Assembly: GCF_029537375.1 (NCBI RefSeq)
Contig: NZ_CP120679.1
Location: 2,530,001 to 2,594,000, forward strand
Reading direction: 5' to 3'
Source: Bacillus sp. HSf4
Lineage (GTDB): Bacteria > Bacillota > Bacilli > Bacillales > Bacillaceae
DNA length: 64,000 bases
Positions 17,322 through 24,887 of this stretch are shown in pieces; the first letter of the stretch is position 1, and each line of letters begins with the position of its first letter. The notes beneath the pieces are model-generated. The model was not told the origin of the DNA and did not search any database. It worked only from the letters and a program-made list of their open reading frames with translations. The position numbers and the translations under genes are program-made.

Positions 17322-17365
17322 AAATCGATAGACCGTCGTTTCACCTAAAAGCGGTCTATCGATTT
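17322..17365 (-). terminator. Attenuating hairpin inside the TRAP operon
   Basis: AAATCGATAGACCG and CGGTCTATCGATTT form a perfect 14-base inverted repeat with a 16-base loop. On the minus strand it is followed by an imperfect T tract (TTTTCTGTT). It lies just after the binding protein stop and could reduce transcription into the DUF1850 and permease genes. Confidence 0.55.
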
Positions 17366-17386
17366 CGGGATGATTCCCGGTCAAAG

Positions 17387-18382
17387 TTATTCGTTTGGCT
17401 TTTCGATCCCTTTTTCTTTGTAATACTTGGCTGCCCCCGGATGGATCTCGATATCGCCCAATCCTTCAAGCGCTGTTTCCGGCTTGATAAACTCGCCCTT
17501 TGCATGATTGATTTTATCCGCTTCAAAAAGCGCTTTTGTCATCTTGTAGACGGTGTCTTCATCCAGCTTGTCGGTCCCAACAAGCATCGCTTTGACCGCC
17601 ACTGTGTTCACATCTTTGTCGATCCCGTACGTTCCGCTTTTAATCGTATCCTTCGCATAAAACGGATATTTCTCCATCAGCTTTTTCTGTTTGTCTTCTC
17701 CAATGTTTAAGATTTTGATTTTATTTTGTGCAGACAGCCCTTCAACTGCCCCTGTAGGCGTTCCGGCCGTAATAAATGCAGCGTCGATCGCACCGGACTG
17801 GATGCCGTCGGTTGATTCTTCAAATGAAAGATTTTGCGGTTTGATATCGTCAAAGGTAAGCCCGTGGACCTCCAAAATCTGCTTGGCGTTGATGTTGACC
17901 CCTGCGCCTGCTGCGCCCACGGAAACCGTTTTTCCTTTTAAGTCTTCAATAGAATCGATCCCGCTTTTTTCTGTCGTCACAATCTGCACCGTCTCCGGAT
18001 AAAGGGCGGCAATCGCTTTGATTCCGTCAATTTTTTCTTGAAACATCTCTTTGCCCTCTACGGCATAAGTGGCAATGTCAGTCTGAGAAAAAGCGACTTC
18101 AGCTTCCCCTTTTTGCAGAGTGGCCATATTTTCAGCCGATGCCCCTGTTGTCTGTGTGGTAAATTTGTCTCCTGTCGCATCCTCCCACAGATTTGCAAAC
18201 TGCCCGCCAAGCGGATAATATGTACCGCCGGTTCCTCCTGTAAGCAGACTGTAGCTTCCTGATCCTTTTGACGCAGATCCCCCATCCTTATTTCCTGATG
18301 CATTGTCGCTTCCGCACGCGGCCAATCCCATGACAAGCGCCAGCATCAATACTAACCATGATAAGCTTTTCCACTTTTTCAT
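17387..18382 (-). CDS. TAXI-family TRAP solute-binding lipoprotein
   Basis: This 331-residue extracytoplasmic receptor has a lipoprotein signal peptide ending in the lipobox LAAC (Cys23), then a Ser/Gly-rich linker and a TAXI-type binding domain (SLLTGGTGGTYYPLGGQFANLW near residue 45, later VSVGAAGAGVNINA and AAFITAGTPTGAVEGL). It is the first gene of the TRAP set. Anchoring to the outer face of the membrane is expected in this Gram-positive setting. The ligand cannot be predicted from sequence. Confidence 0.9.
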   Translation of the reverse strand: MKKWKSLSWLVLMLALVMGLAACGSDNASGNKDGGSASKGSGSYSLLTGGTGGTYYPLGGQFANLWEDATGDKFTTQTTGASAENMATLQKGEAEVAFSQTDIATYAVEGKEMFQEKIDGIKAIAALYPETVQIVTTEKSGIDSIEDLKGKTVSVGAAGAGVNINAKQILEVHGLTFDDIKPQNLSFEESTDGIQSGAIDAAFITAGTPTGAVEGLSAQNKIKILNIGEDKQKKLMEKYPFYAKDTIKSGTYGIDKDVNTVAVKAMLVGTDKLDEDTVYKMTKALFEADKINHAKGEFIKPETALEGLGDIEIHPGAAKYYKEKGIEKPNE

Positions 18383-18781
18383 TCATTCTCCCCCTTTGCT
18401 TGTTGGACAAATAACAATTCTATCGTACCATGAAAATTGGATTAATTGTCAATATATTCTTTCATTTCTAATTCTTTAGTCAATTTTATGAGCGACCGGT
18501 TCTTAATATGCCATGTCCGCGGCAAAATCCGTTCACCGGTCTAGGTTCGTCCAACCAACCACAAAATGGAAGTTTATTTACAAAGAAAAAATTAAAACCT
18601 GATAAAACGTCATCTTCTCAAGGACACGAAAAAGTGACCCGAGATAAAAGGACAAGTGAACCTGGAGCCAACGGTCTGCCGCACACTAAAAATGTGCATC
18701 CGCCTCCAAAAAAGAGGAAGATGCTCATTCGGTACATGATCACTTTGATATGAAATAAAGGAGAAAAATCATTTATGCAGC
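18383..18781. other. Gene-free stretch between the TRAP and flavoenzyme operons
   Basis: A minus-strand TTGACA (18452-18447) and TACGAT (18427-18422), 19 bases apart, could be the TRAP promoter. An 81-codon plus-strand frame (18508-18753) rich in Lys, Pro and Ser has no ribosome-binding site and no recognised family, so it is not called. No terminator for the operon ending at 18782 was recognised. Confidence 0.35.
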
Positions 18782-19759
18782 TTAAAAAGGAATATGAATC
18801 CCAACCTTATGTTCAATAGCCTTTTGATAAAAATATTGAGCGACTACAATATCCACAACAGCTAATCCAACTGATTTAAAAACAGTGATTTCTTGATCAT
18901 CGACTCGTCCGTTGCATTCTCCGCTTACAATTTGCCCAAGCTCTCCGTAGATGTCGCCAGGCTTAAAAACGCCTTCGCTTATCGGAACTTGTAAATCACC
19001 AGTCTCCTCTAATGCTGCTTCACTAGATTCCACTACGACTTTATCGGCTAGAGACATGACATGAGATGGCAACTCTTGCATTGCTGGTCTAAATGAACCT
19101 ACTGCATTGACATGAACCCCCTGTTTTAATGGCTCTGAAAATACCGGTGTTGTAGAATTTGTTGTCGTTACAATAATGTCAGCTTCACGTACTGCTTCAT
19201 CCGGGTCTGAATAGACGCGTACTCGTTTATTAAATTTCTTTTTAATATATTCGCTAAATTGTTGTGCTTTTTGTTCTGTTCGGTTATAAAGTAAAACCTC
19301 TTCAATGTCTCGAACAGCGAGTACAGCTTCAACCAGACCTTTTGCTTGTTCCCCTGTACCGATTATACATAGCTTTTTTGAATCTTGGCGGGATAAATAT
19401 TTCGTTGCTACACCTGATAAGGCGCCTGTTCTCATCATCGTTAAATAAGAGCCTTCCAAAAGAGCGATTGGTTCTCCTGTTTTGAAGTCTGACAACATCA
19501 CAACACCATTGATCGTTTTCTTCCCTAAGGTCTTATTATGAGGCGCTACGGTGACTATTTTTAATCCAAGGGTCCTGAGCTCTTCAGCTACCGAAGGCAT
19601 GACCAATGCAGTATTTTGACCATGATCAAACTGTAATGCGGCACGAATCGGTGTAATTGTTCTTTCTTCTGAAAATTCTTTCAATGCGACAGCGGCGCAT
19701 TCAATGATCTCATTCATATTGACTAAACTTTTTTGTTCATCAGCGTTTAAGATTAACAT
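18782..19759 (-). CDS. Ornithine cyclodeaminase / mu-crystallin family reductase
   Basis: This 325-residue NAD(P)-binding protein has the family layout: an N-terminal substrate domain with RTGALSGVATKYLSR near residues 110-124, a Rossmann domain with IIGTGEQAKGLVEAV, and the segment NAVGSFRPAMQELP. True ornithine cyclodeaminases have a catalytic Asp within the GGD form of that last motif; here it reads GSF, so cyclodeamination is unlikely. The better guess is an imine reductase such as a 1-pyrroline-2-carboxylate (or piperideine) reductase, which would turn the dehydrogenase product encoded upstream into an L-imino acid. It is the last gene of the operon, with AGGAAAGGATG before its ATG. Confidence 0.8.
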   Translation of the reverse strand: MLILNADEQKSLVNMNEIIECAAVALKEFSEERTITPIRAALQFDHGQNTALVMPSVAEELRTLGLKIVTVAPHNKTLGKKTINGVVMLSDFKTGEPIALLEGSYLTMMRTGALSGVATKYLSRQDSKKLCIIGTGEQAKGLVEAVLAVRDIEEVLLYNRTEQKAQQFSEYIKKKFNKRVRVYSDPDEAVREADIIVTTTNSTTPVFSEPLKQGVHVNAVGSFRPAMQELPSHVMSLADKVVVESSEAALEETGDLQVPISEGVFKPGDIYGELGQIVSGECNGRVDDQEITVFKSVGLAVVDIVVAQYFYQKAIEHKVGIHIPF

Positions 19760-19835
19760 GTTTTTTCATCCTTTCCTGCAAATTGCGGAAGACTTATTCC
19801 GTTCTTTTGTTTCTGGTATGGTGTCTTCATGACGA

Positions 19836-21017
19836 TCACTGCTTGACATGGACATTGAATCTGTCATACCGGAGTGGTTCAATCGGAATCGATGTATCAT
19901 GTTCATTGATCATTTCTGAAATGACTTGACCTGTAATCGCCGCTAAGCTTATGCCGTCCCCTTCATGTCCCGCTGCTATATAAAATCCCGGCACCTTTTC
20001 AACATGTGAAATAATCGGAAGGTGGTCAGCGGTCCACGGCCGTAATCCCGCGTATGTTCTGATCACCGTCATATCGGCAATTTTAGGATAAAAACGAACA
20101 GCTCTTTTGGCGATACATTTCATCACTTCATGATTCACTTTTGTGTCATATCCATTAAATTGACGACTGCTGCCAATTAAAAAGTTTTGGCTTTCGGTAG
20201 GCTCGAAAACCAATGCAACTCCGTATTGATCAGTTAAGGGATCCACTTTCCTCTCCCCGCCAAATTTTGAAATAAGGTAGCCAAATTCCATGACATTTCT
20301 TAATCCAACAGACTGTTGTCTAGAAGCAACCATGACCTGACCTTTACGCGGCTTTATTGGAATGTCTATACCGAGCATCTCTCCAATAAACGGAGCCCAT
20401 ACCCCGCACGCATTGACAACCTTATTCGCTGTAAAGGTTCCGTTATTTGTCTCAATGACAAATTGATTGACTTGATTTTGATAAAGCTGTTTCACTTCCG
20501 TATTCGTATGTACTTTCGCTCCGAATTGTTGGGCACGGTGAATCATCGAGTATGTGAGCATATAGGGACTGACGATCGAATCAGTCCTGCACTCAAGCCC
20601 GCCTGGGAGATCGTCTGAAAAGTAAGGAGATTCATTGCGCAAGTCTTCCCGATCCAACAGTCGAAAATCCAGGCCTGCATCTTGTTGTTGCCGGACCCAT
20701 TTTTGTGCAGCTTCCATTTCCGTGTCGTTTTCACAAACTAAAACACTGCCAGGGTTCCGATATTCAAATGGGATTTCAAGCTCATGGCTTAATTCATGCA
20801 CCAATTGTTGACTTTTTAGAGCCATTTGACTATCAAAGCCAGGATCCTTATCCACTGCTAAAATATTTCCATCGCATTTAGAGGATGTTCCACTCGCCAA
20901 TTCATTTTTTTCGAGAACCGTGATATCCAAACCGGATTTTGAGCAATAGTAAGCGATCGCTGAACCGATAATTCCACCCCCGATGACAACAACATCGCGA
21001 TGAAATGTGCTATTCAT
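19836..21017 (-). CDS. FAD-dependent amino-acid dehydrogenase, beta subunit (DAO family)
   Basis: This 393-residue flavoprotein is of the D-amino acid oxidase / glycine oxidase fold. The dinucleotide motif VVIGGGIIGSAIAYYC is at residues 10-25, LEKNELASGTSSKCDGN follows, and the C-terminal FAD segment is GLRPWTADHLPIISHV...YIAAGHEGDGISLA. It resembles the beta subunits of HcnC, opine oxidase and hydroxyproline or proline dehydrogenase complexes. The start overlaps the stop of the alpha-subunit gene as ATGA, implying a complex with coupled translation. Electrons would pass to the alpha and iron-sulfur subunits rather than directly to oxygen. The substrate is an imino or N-substituted amino acid by inference. 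Confidence 0.8.
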   Translation of the reverse strand: MNSTFHRDVVVIGGGIIGSAIAYYCSKSGLDITVLEKNELASGTSSKCDGNILAVDKDPGFDSQMALKSQQLVHELSHELEIPFEYRNPGSVLVCENDTEMEAAQKWVRQQQDAGLDFRLLDREDLRNESPYFSDDLPGGLECRTDSIVSPYMLTYSMIHRAQQFGAKVHTNTEVKQLYQNQVNQFVIETNNGTFTANKVVNACGVWAPFIGEMLGIDIPIKPRKGQVMVASRQQSVGLRNVMEFGYLISKFGGERKVDPLTDQYGVALVFEPTESQNFLIGSSRQFNGYDTKVNHEVMKCIAKRAVRFYPKIADMTVIRTYAGLRPWTADHLPIISHVEKVPGFYIAAGHEGDGISLAAITGQVISEMINEHDTSIPIEPLRYDRFNVHVKQ

Positions 21018-22246
21018 GTGACCCCGCCTCCTAGACTTCTTTTAGTAGATTGATAAACTTCCCATTGCTGTGAGATTTTCTTTCTTCCGGCCTCTATTTC
21101 CGGGTGGAATTGTATATATGCACGATTTCTGATCTGTTCAGTCATTTTAATAGAATCTTGAATCTCCATATCCAATCCTTTCTTTCCGGCGCGGTGTGCA
21201 ATTGATAAACCTGCCGTTTTCCCCTGTGCAGCAGCAACCTTTGCTCCTTCAATACCCGTAATGTTTCCCGCAACATACAGTCCTTCTAAAGGGCTTTCCA
21301 TCCTTTCATTATGTAAAGGGACATAGCCTCCCAGTTCTTCCACTAAATAAAATGGACAACCTGCAACTGCCGCTAATTCAGCTAATGGGTATAAACCTCC
21401 GGCAATACAAACGAAATCCACTTCAATCTGTTCCTCACTGCCATAAACGACTTCCCCATCGGCATTAATTGTTGCTATTGTCACGCCTTCCACTTTATTC
21501 TCGCCATAAATCTCGATGACAGCTTTTCGAAGTTGAATGGGAATGCCCCACATCTTCACTCCTTTTTTAGGGTATAACTGAACGCCCAATTTTTTCATAA
21601 AATCATTCTTCATGAATTTGCTGCCATAGCGAACAAGTCGAGACGGAGCCATATGGGAGACATGAAGAAGTGAATCCATGACTTCTCCTGGATGACCGGC
21701 ACCCTTTGTCATACCGTTCATCTTTGGTAAAGTGAGACAAGCGATCTCTACGCCAGCTAGTTGTAATTCCATAGCAATGGCAGCCGAGAGAACATTCACA
21801 CCGATTATCACCCCGCGCTCCCCGGGCTTGATCCGATGAACATTTGTCATCACCTGTGCGGCCCCAACCGACATAACGCCGGGTAATGTCCAACCGGGTA
21901 CAGGTAGAGGGGATTCGGCTGCACCGGTTGCTAACAACAAATGATTGGTATAAAATGTTTGTTTTTCCGTATAAACAACCCAGCGTCCATTTGATTTCTC
22001 GATATGATGTACCGCTACATTTAAATGAAATGTCACGCCAAGCTTCACAGCTTTTTCATATAATGCAGCTGATTCTTTCATCCCATTCCACCAAGACCCA
22101 TTCGGTTCTTCATAAAGCTGTCCGAGCAACCTGCCGCCAGCTTTCATATATTCATCAATGACGACAACATCCACTCCATTTTCTGCACAAGTCACTGCCG
22201 CTGTTAAACCTGCAGGTCCGGCGCCTATAATCATCGCATTATCCAT
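21014..22246 (-). CDS. NAD/FAD-binding oxidoreductase, alpha subunit
   Basis: This 410-residue protein of the two-dinucleotide-binding type resembles the alpha subunits of HcnB, opine oxidase and proline dehydrogenases. The first FAD motif is IIGAGPAGLTAAVTCAENG (residues 6-24), a middle segment is ATGAAESPLPVPGWTLPGVM, the second dinucleotide motif is GVIIGVNVLSAAIAMEL, and the end has GLYVAGNITGIEGAKVA. The start chosen is the ATG at 22246, preceded by GGAGG at good distance and overlapping the 2Fe-2S gene stop by 8 nt. Related alpha subunits often carry a BFD-like 2Fe-2S domain at the C-terminus; here that module is a separate gene. Confidence 0.8.
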   Translation of the reverse strand: MDNAMIIGAGPAGLTAAVTCAENGVDVVVIDEYMKAGGRLLGQLYEEPNGSWWNGMKESAALYEKAVKLGVTFHLNVAVHHIEKSNGRWVVYTEKQTFYTNHLLLATGAAESPLPVPGWTLPGVMSVGAAQVMTNVHRIKPGERGVIIGVNVLSAAIAMELQLAGVEIACLTLPKMNGMTKGAGHPGEVMDSLLHVSHMAPSRLVRYGSKFMKNDFMKKLGVQLYPKKGVKMWGIPIQLRKAVIEIYGENKVEGVTIATINADGEVVYGSEEQIEVDFVCIAGGLYPLAELAAVAGCPFYLVEELGGYVPLHNERMESPLEGLYVAGNITGIEGAKVAAAQGKTAGLSIAHRAGKKGLDMEIQDSIKMTEQIRNRAYIQFHPEIEAGRKKISQQWEVYQSTKRSLGGGVT

Positions 22247-22580
22247 TTCCCAGTCCTCCATCTCCTTTACTGGCTGGTTGCAGTCCGCCGCTGCTTTCAA
22301 CAACCATTCCCTCTTTAAGAGGTGTAAGACATGCCCGGATCCCCTGTTGACCGTCTACCGATACTCTACACTCATAACAATGGCCAATATTACAATAGAT
22401 ACCTCTTGGTGACCCGCTCTTTTCGTGATGTCGAAGCGTGCGAATTCCATTGGCTAAAAGTGCCGCTGCCAAAGATTCATTTTCCAGCCCTTTGTAGACC
22501 TTATGATTAAATGTAAAGGAAACATCATGATCATCCTTAATTTTTCCGAGTATAGGGTGGTTTGAGATTCTGCGCGTCAT
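22239..22580 (-). CDS. 2Fe-2S ferredoxin-like subunit (HcnA-like)
   Basis: This 113-residue protein with a ferredoxin fold has the cluster ligands in GIYCNIGHCYECRVS and a fourth Cys in GIRACLTPL. This cysteine-rich pattern (C-x4-C-x2-C, then C) matches the small iron-sulfur subunits of HcnA and opine or hydroxyproline dehydrogenase type. It overlaps the BFD-like gene as ATGA and the alpha-subunit gene by 8 nt, so all three are probably translated together. It would shuttle electrons within the complex. Confidence 0.8.
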   Translation of the reverse strand: MTRRISNHPILGKIKDDHDVSFTFNHKVYKGLENESLAAALLANGIRTLRHHEKSGSPRGIYCNIGHCYECRVSVDGQQGIRACLTPLKEGMVVESSGGLQPASKGDGGLGNG

Positions 22581-22846
22581 CGATCTTCCCCTCCTAAATT
22601 TTTAAAGCTAACCGGTCGTATAGGCGGCTGATATTTCAATGATACACATGTCGGATTTTGATGATTCGCTGCCGCCGCTATTTGATCGACAATAGTCCGG
22701 CATGTTCTTCCGCCGCAATAGCCCATGCCCGCCCTCGTACGAAGCTTTAATTCCCTGGACGAGCATTTATACCTGGCGGCTGTAGTCTCCAATTCCTTGA
22801 AACTGACTTCTTCACACCTGCATATAATCATTTCATCTTCTTTCAT
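22577..22846 (-). CDS. Stand-alone BFD-like 2Fe-2S protein
   Basis: This small protein (89 residues from the ATG at 22846; the GTG nine bases earlier is part of the GAGGTG ribosome-binding site) has MIICRCEEVS (C-x-C) followed by GYCGGRTCRTIV (C-x4-C), the four-cysteine pattern of the bacterioferritin-associated ferredoxin family. It is the first of four overlapping enzyme-subunit genes. In many related dehydrogenases this domain is fused to the alpha chain, so a split subunit is proposed, as in four-subunit proline dehydrogenases of some archaea. Confidence 0.8.
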   Translation of the reverse strand: MKEDEMIICRCEEVSFKELETTAARYKCSSRELKLRTRAGMGYCGGRTCRTIVDQIAAAANHQNPTCVSLKYQPPIRPVSFKNLGGEDR

Positions 22847-22929
22847 TGGAAACACCTCAATTTATACTTGATGAATACGGGATGAAACCGGAATGATCGT
22901 TAGACGGTTACAATCTTAAATGAACGATA

Positions 22930-24285
22930 TCAGGACACTTCTTCATTCCCTATATCAAGCTTTCTTTCTTCCGATTTATTCAAAACAGCGGTAATCATAC
23001 CGATAACAGCTCCAATCAGTCCAGTTACGATCCATCCCGCCCCGATATGAAACAGCGGGATGAAGGAAAAGGTTTGACTAATAAAATCCGCAAAAATATT
23101 TGCTTCTTTTAAAGCATCTAACAATGCGACAAATCCACTGCCAATAATTGAACCGATATATACGGATTGATAACCTTTGAATAGATTATTGATGAAGGAA
23201 AGAACAATTAACGTAATCGCTATTGGATATAAAAGAAGGAGAATTGGCGACGCTAACTCAAGTATTGTGTTCAAACCAAAATTGGTAATGATTAAACTAA
23301 CAACAGCTAAGAGCACTACCCATTTTTTGTAAGAAACTTTCGGGTAGATTCTATTAAAATATTCTGCTACTGATGATAAACATGCTATGTTTGTTGTGAT
23401 TCCGGTTAAAAATATAACAGTCCCTATTAAAAATACTCCGCCATATCCAAACAAATGGATTGCACTTTTTGCCAACACTTCTCCGCCATTGCTGGCATAT
23501 CCAATCGCCTCAACACTCGATCCTCCTATCCAGGCTAAAGATAACTGCAAAAGCACCAAGCCAACGACCGTTATCATTCCTGCTTTCATAAAAACAACGG
23601 ATATTTCTTTTTTCCCTTCAACTCCCACATTTTGAATCGATTTGATGAAAATTCCTCCGAATGTAAACGCGGCAAGAACATCCATTGTATAATATCCTTG
23701 AACAAACCCTTTAAAAAACGTATCTTGTATATACGGTTCTTTCGGTTCACCAAAGCTCCCCATTGGGGTCATCAATGACTTGACGATTAAGATGATTAAA
23801 AGCGTAACAAATATAGGCGTTATCATTTTCCCCAGCCGATCGACAAACTTACTTGGGTTAAGAGAAAGCAAAACAGTCATGAGAATAAACAGAAAAGAAA
23901 ACAGAAATAAGAAAGCATGATTTGATTGAACCCTCTCAGTGATGACAGGGTTTACCGATATCTCATATACGACTGATGTCGTTCTTGGAATGACGTAGAT
24001 GGGTCCTAAGGTTAAAAAAAGAGCGATCGAAAATATCATCCCGAACTTTGGATGTACTCTTGACGCAAGCTTCTCTACCGTACCTCCCGAGATGGCTAAT
24101 GCGATAATGGCTAATAAGACAAGTCCGACACCTGTAATCAAAAACCCTGACATCGCAATCCATGTGTTCGTTCCTGCAAGTTGACCGACCATTGGTGCGA
24201 ATATGGTGTTACCGGCCCCGAGAAACATCGCAAATAACATCAGACCGATAGCCATAAGTTGTCCTGCCGACAAAGTATTTTTCAT
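22930..24285 (-). CDS. brnQ: BrnQ/LivJ-type branched-chain amino acid permease family
   Basis: This 451-residue polytopic membrane protein has about 12 hydrophobic helices and the family opening MLFAMFLGAGNTIFAPMVGQ near residues 16-35, plus GYYTMDVLAAFTFGGIFI in the middle. Members are sodium-coupled importers of leucine, isoleucine and valine, and some accept proline-like solutes. It is the first gene transcribed of the flavoenzyme operon, 83 bases before the BFD gene, with AGGGGGAC upstream of its ATG. That position suggests it brings in the substrate of the dehydrogenase rather than serving general branched-chain uptake. The symbol names the family only. Confidence 0.8.
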   Translation of the reverse strand: MKNTLSAGQLMAIGLMLFAMFLGAGNTIFAPMVGQLAGTNTWIAMSGFLITGVGLVLLAIIALAISGGTVEKLASRVHPKFGMIFSIALFLTLGPIYVIPRTTSVVYEISVNPVITERVQSNHAFLFLFSFLFILMTVLLSLNPSKFVDRLGKMITPIFVTLLIILIVKSLMTPMGSFGEPKEPYIQDTFFKGFVQGYYTMDVLAAFTFGGIFIKSIQNVGVEGKKEISVVFMKAGMITVVGLVLLQLSLAWIGGSSVEAIGYASNGGEVLAKSAIHLFGYGGVFLIGTVIFLTGITTNIACLSSVAEYFNRIYPKVSYKKWVVLLAVVSLIITNFGLNTILELASPILLLLYPIAITLIVLSFINNLFKGYQSVYIGSIIGSGFVALLDALKEANIFADFISQTFSFIPLFHIGAGWIVTGLIGAVIGMITAVLNKSEERKLDIGNEEVS

Positions 24286-24341
24286 TTAAAGTCCCCCTTA
24301 TCATGTAAAGAACCTCTCTCTGCATATCATCCATCTCCCTT

Positions 24342-24355
24342 TGTAAACGCTTTAA
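24342..24355 (-). promoter_or_regulatory. cre-like site before brnQ
   Basis: TGTAAACGCTTTAA matches 13 of 14 positions of the consensus TGWNANCGNTNWCA. It lies 57 bases before the brnQ ATG, where CcpA binding would repress the operon on preferred sugars. Confidence 0.45.
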
Positions 24356-24442
24356 TTTGATGCAGAGAAAATAAAAACGGTTAGCCATCACAGTGATACC
24401 TTATCCATGAATTGAACGGACACTAAAATCAACATTTAAAAA

Positions 24443-24459
24443 TTTAAGTGACAATTAAA
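24443..24459. promoter_or_regulatory. Operator-like palindrome, copy 1
   Basis: TTTAAGTG, one base, CAATTAAA. The right arm differs by one base from the perfect copy at 24545-24561. Confidence 0.45.
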
Positions 24460-24544
24460 TTTTAGACTAAAAATAATAGATAGAAGGAAACGCTAATAAA
24501 ATAACTTCACCTCCTAAAGTCCATATTTTAAAACAAATTAAATT

Positions 24545-24561
24545 TTTAAGTGTCACTTAAA
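24545..24561. promoter_or_regulatory. Operator-like palindrome, copy 2
   Basis: TTTAAGTG, T, CACTTAAA: perfect 8-base arms, followed at once by a third left half TTTAAGTG (24563-24570). A dimeric HTH protein such as the adjacent XRE regulator could bind it. Confidence 0.5.
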
Positions 24562-24887
24562 TTTTAAGTGTTGATGTTATTATACTTTTCATTTTCTAAA
24601 AATTCAATCATTTAATGATTTTTCTTAAAGCATATCTTTGGTCACAGTTGTTTTTAAATATGAGAGGTAAAAATGAGATAACTTCACTTTCCAAGGTCGA
24701 CATGTTAAAATTAAGAATAATTAAAAATGGATTCTTTTAAGCAGTGGTTAAATTATAAAATGAAACAAATCGGGTCGACAACTGCTTCGTGAGAACATAT
24801 TACAGACGATTTCTTTTGACAAAGTTTTTTGAACCCGGATCTCTGTAATGTTGAACAGACCAGCAGCTTATTTTTTGGGGGTAAAAA

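Larger units (their letters stand above)
24286..24887. promoter_or_regulatory. Divergent control region with palindromic operators and direct repeats
   Basis: This AT-rich 600-base stretch separates brnQ (minus) from its likely regulator (plus). It holds two copies of a 17-base palindrome of the form TTTAAGTGnCAmTTAAA (24443-24459 and 24545-24561), an extra half-site TTTAAGTG at 24563-24570, a cre-like TGTAAACGCTTTAA at 24342-24355, and a degenerate 33-base direct repeat (24501-24533 and 24678-24710, 26 of 33 identical by eye). No ORF is supported. The palindromes are the best candidates for XRE-regulator binding. Confidence 0.6.

Noticed and set aside
18508-18753. 81-codon plus-strand frame between the TRAP and flavoenzyme operons
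   Set aside because: No ribosome-binding site, no recognised family and low-complexity Lys/Pro/Ser composition. Kept only as a note under the gene-free stretch.
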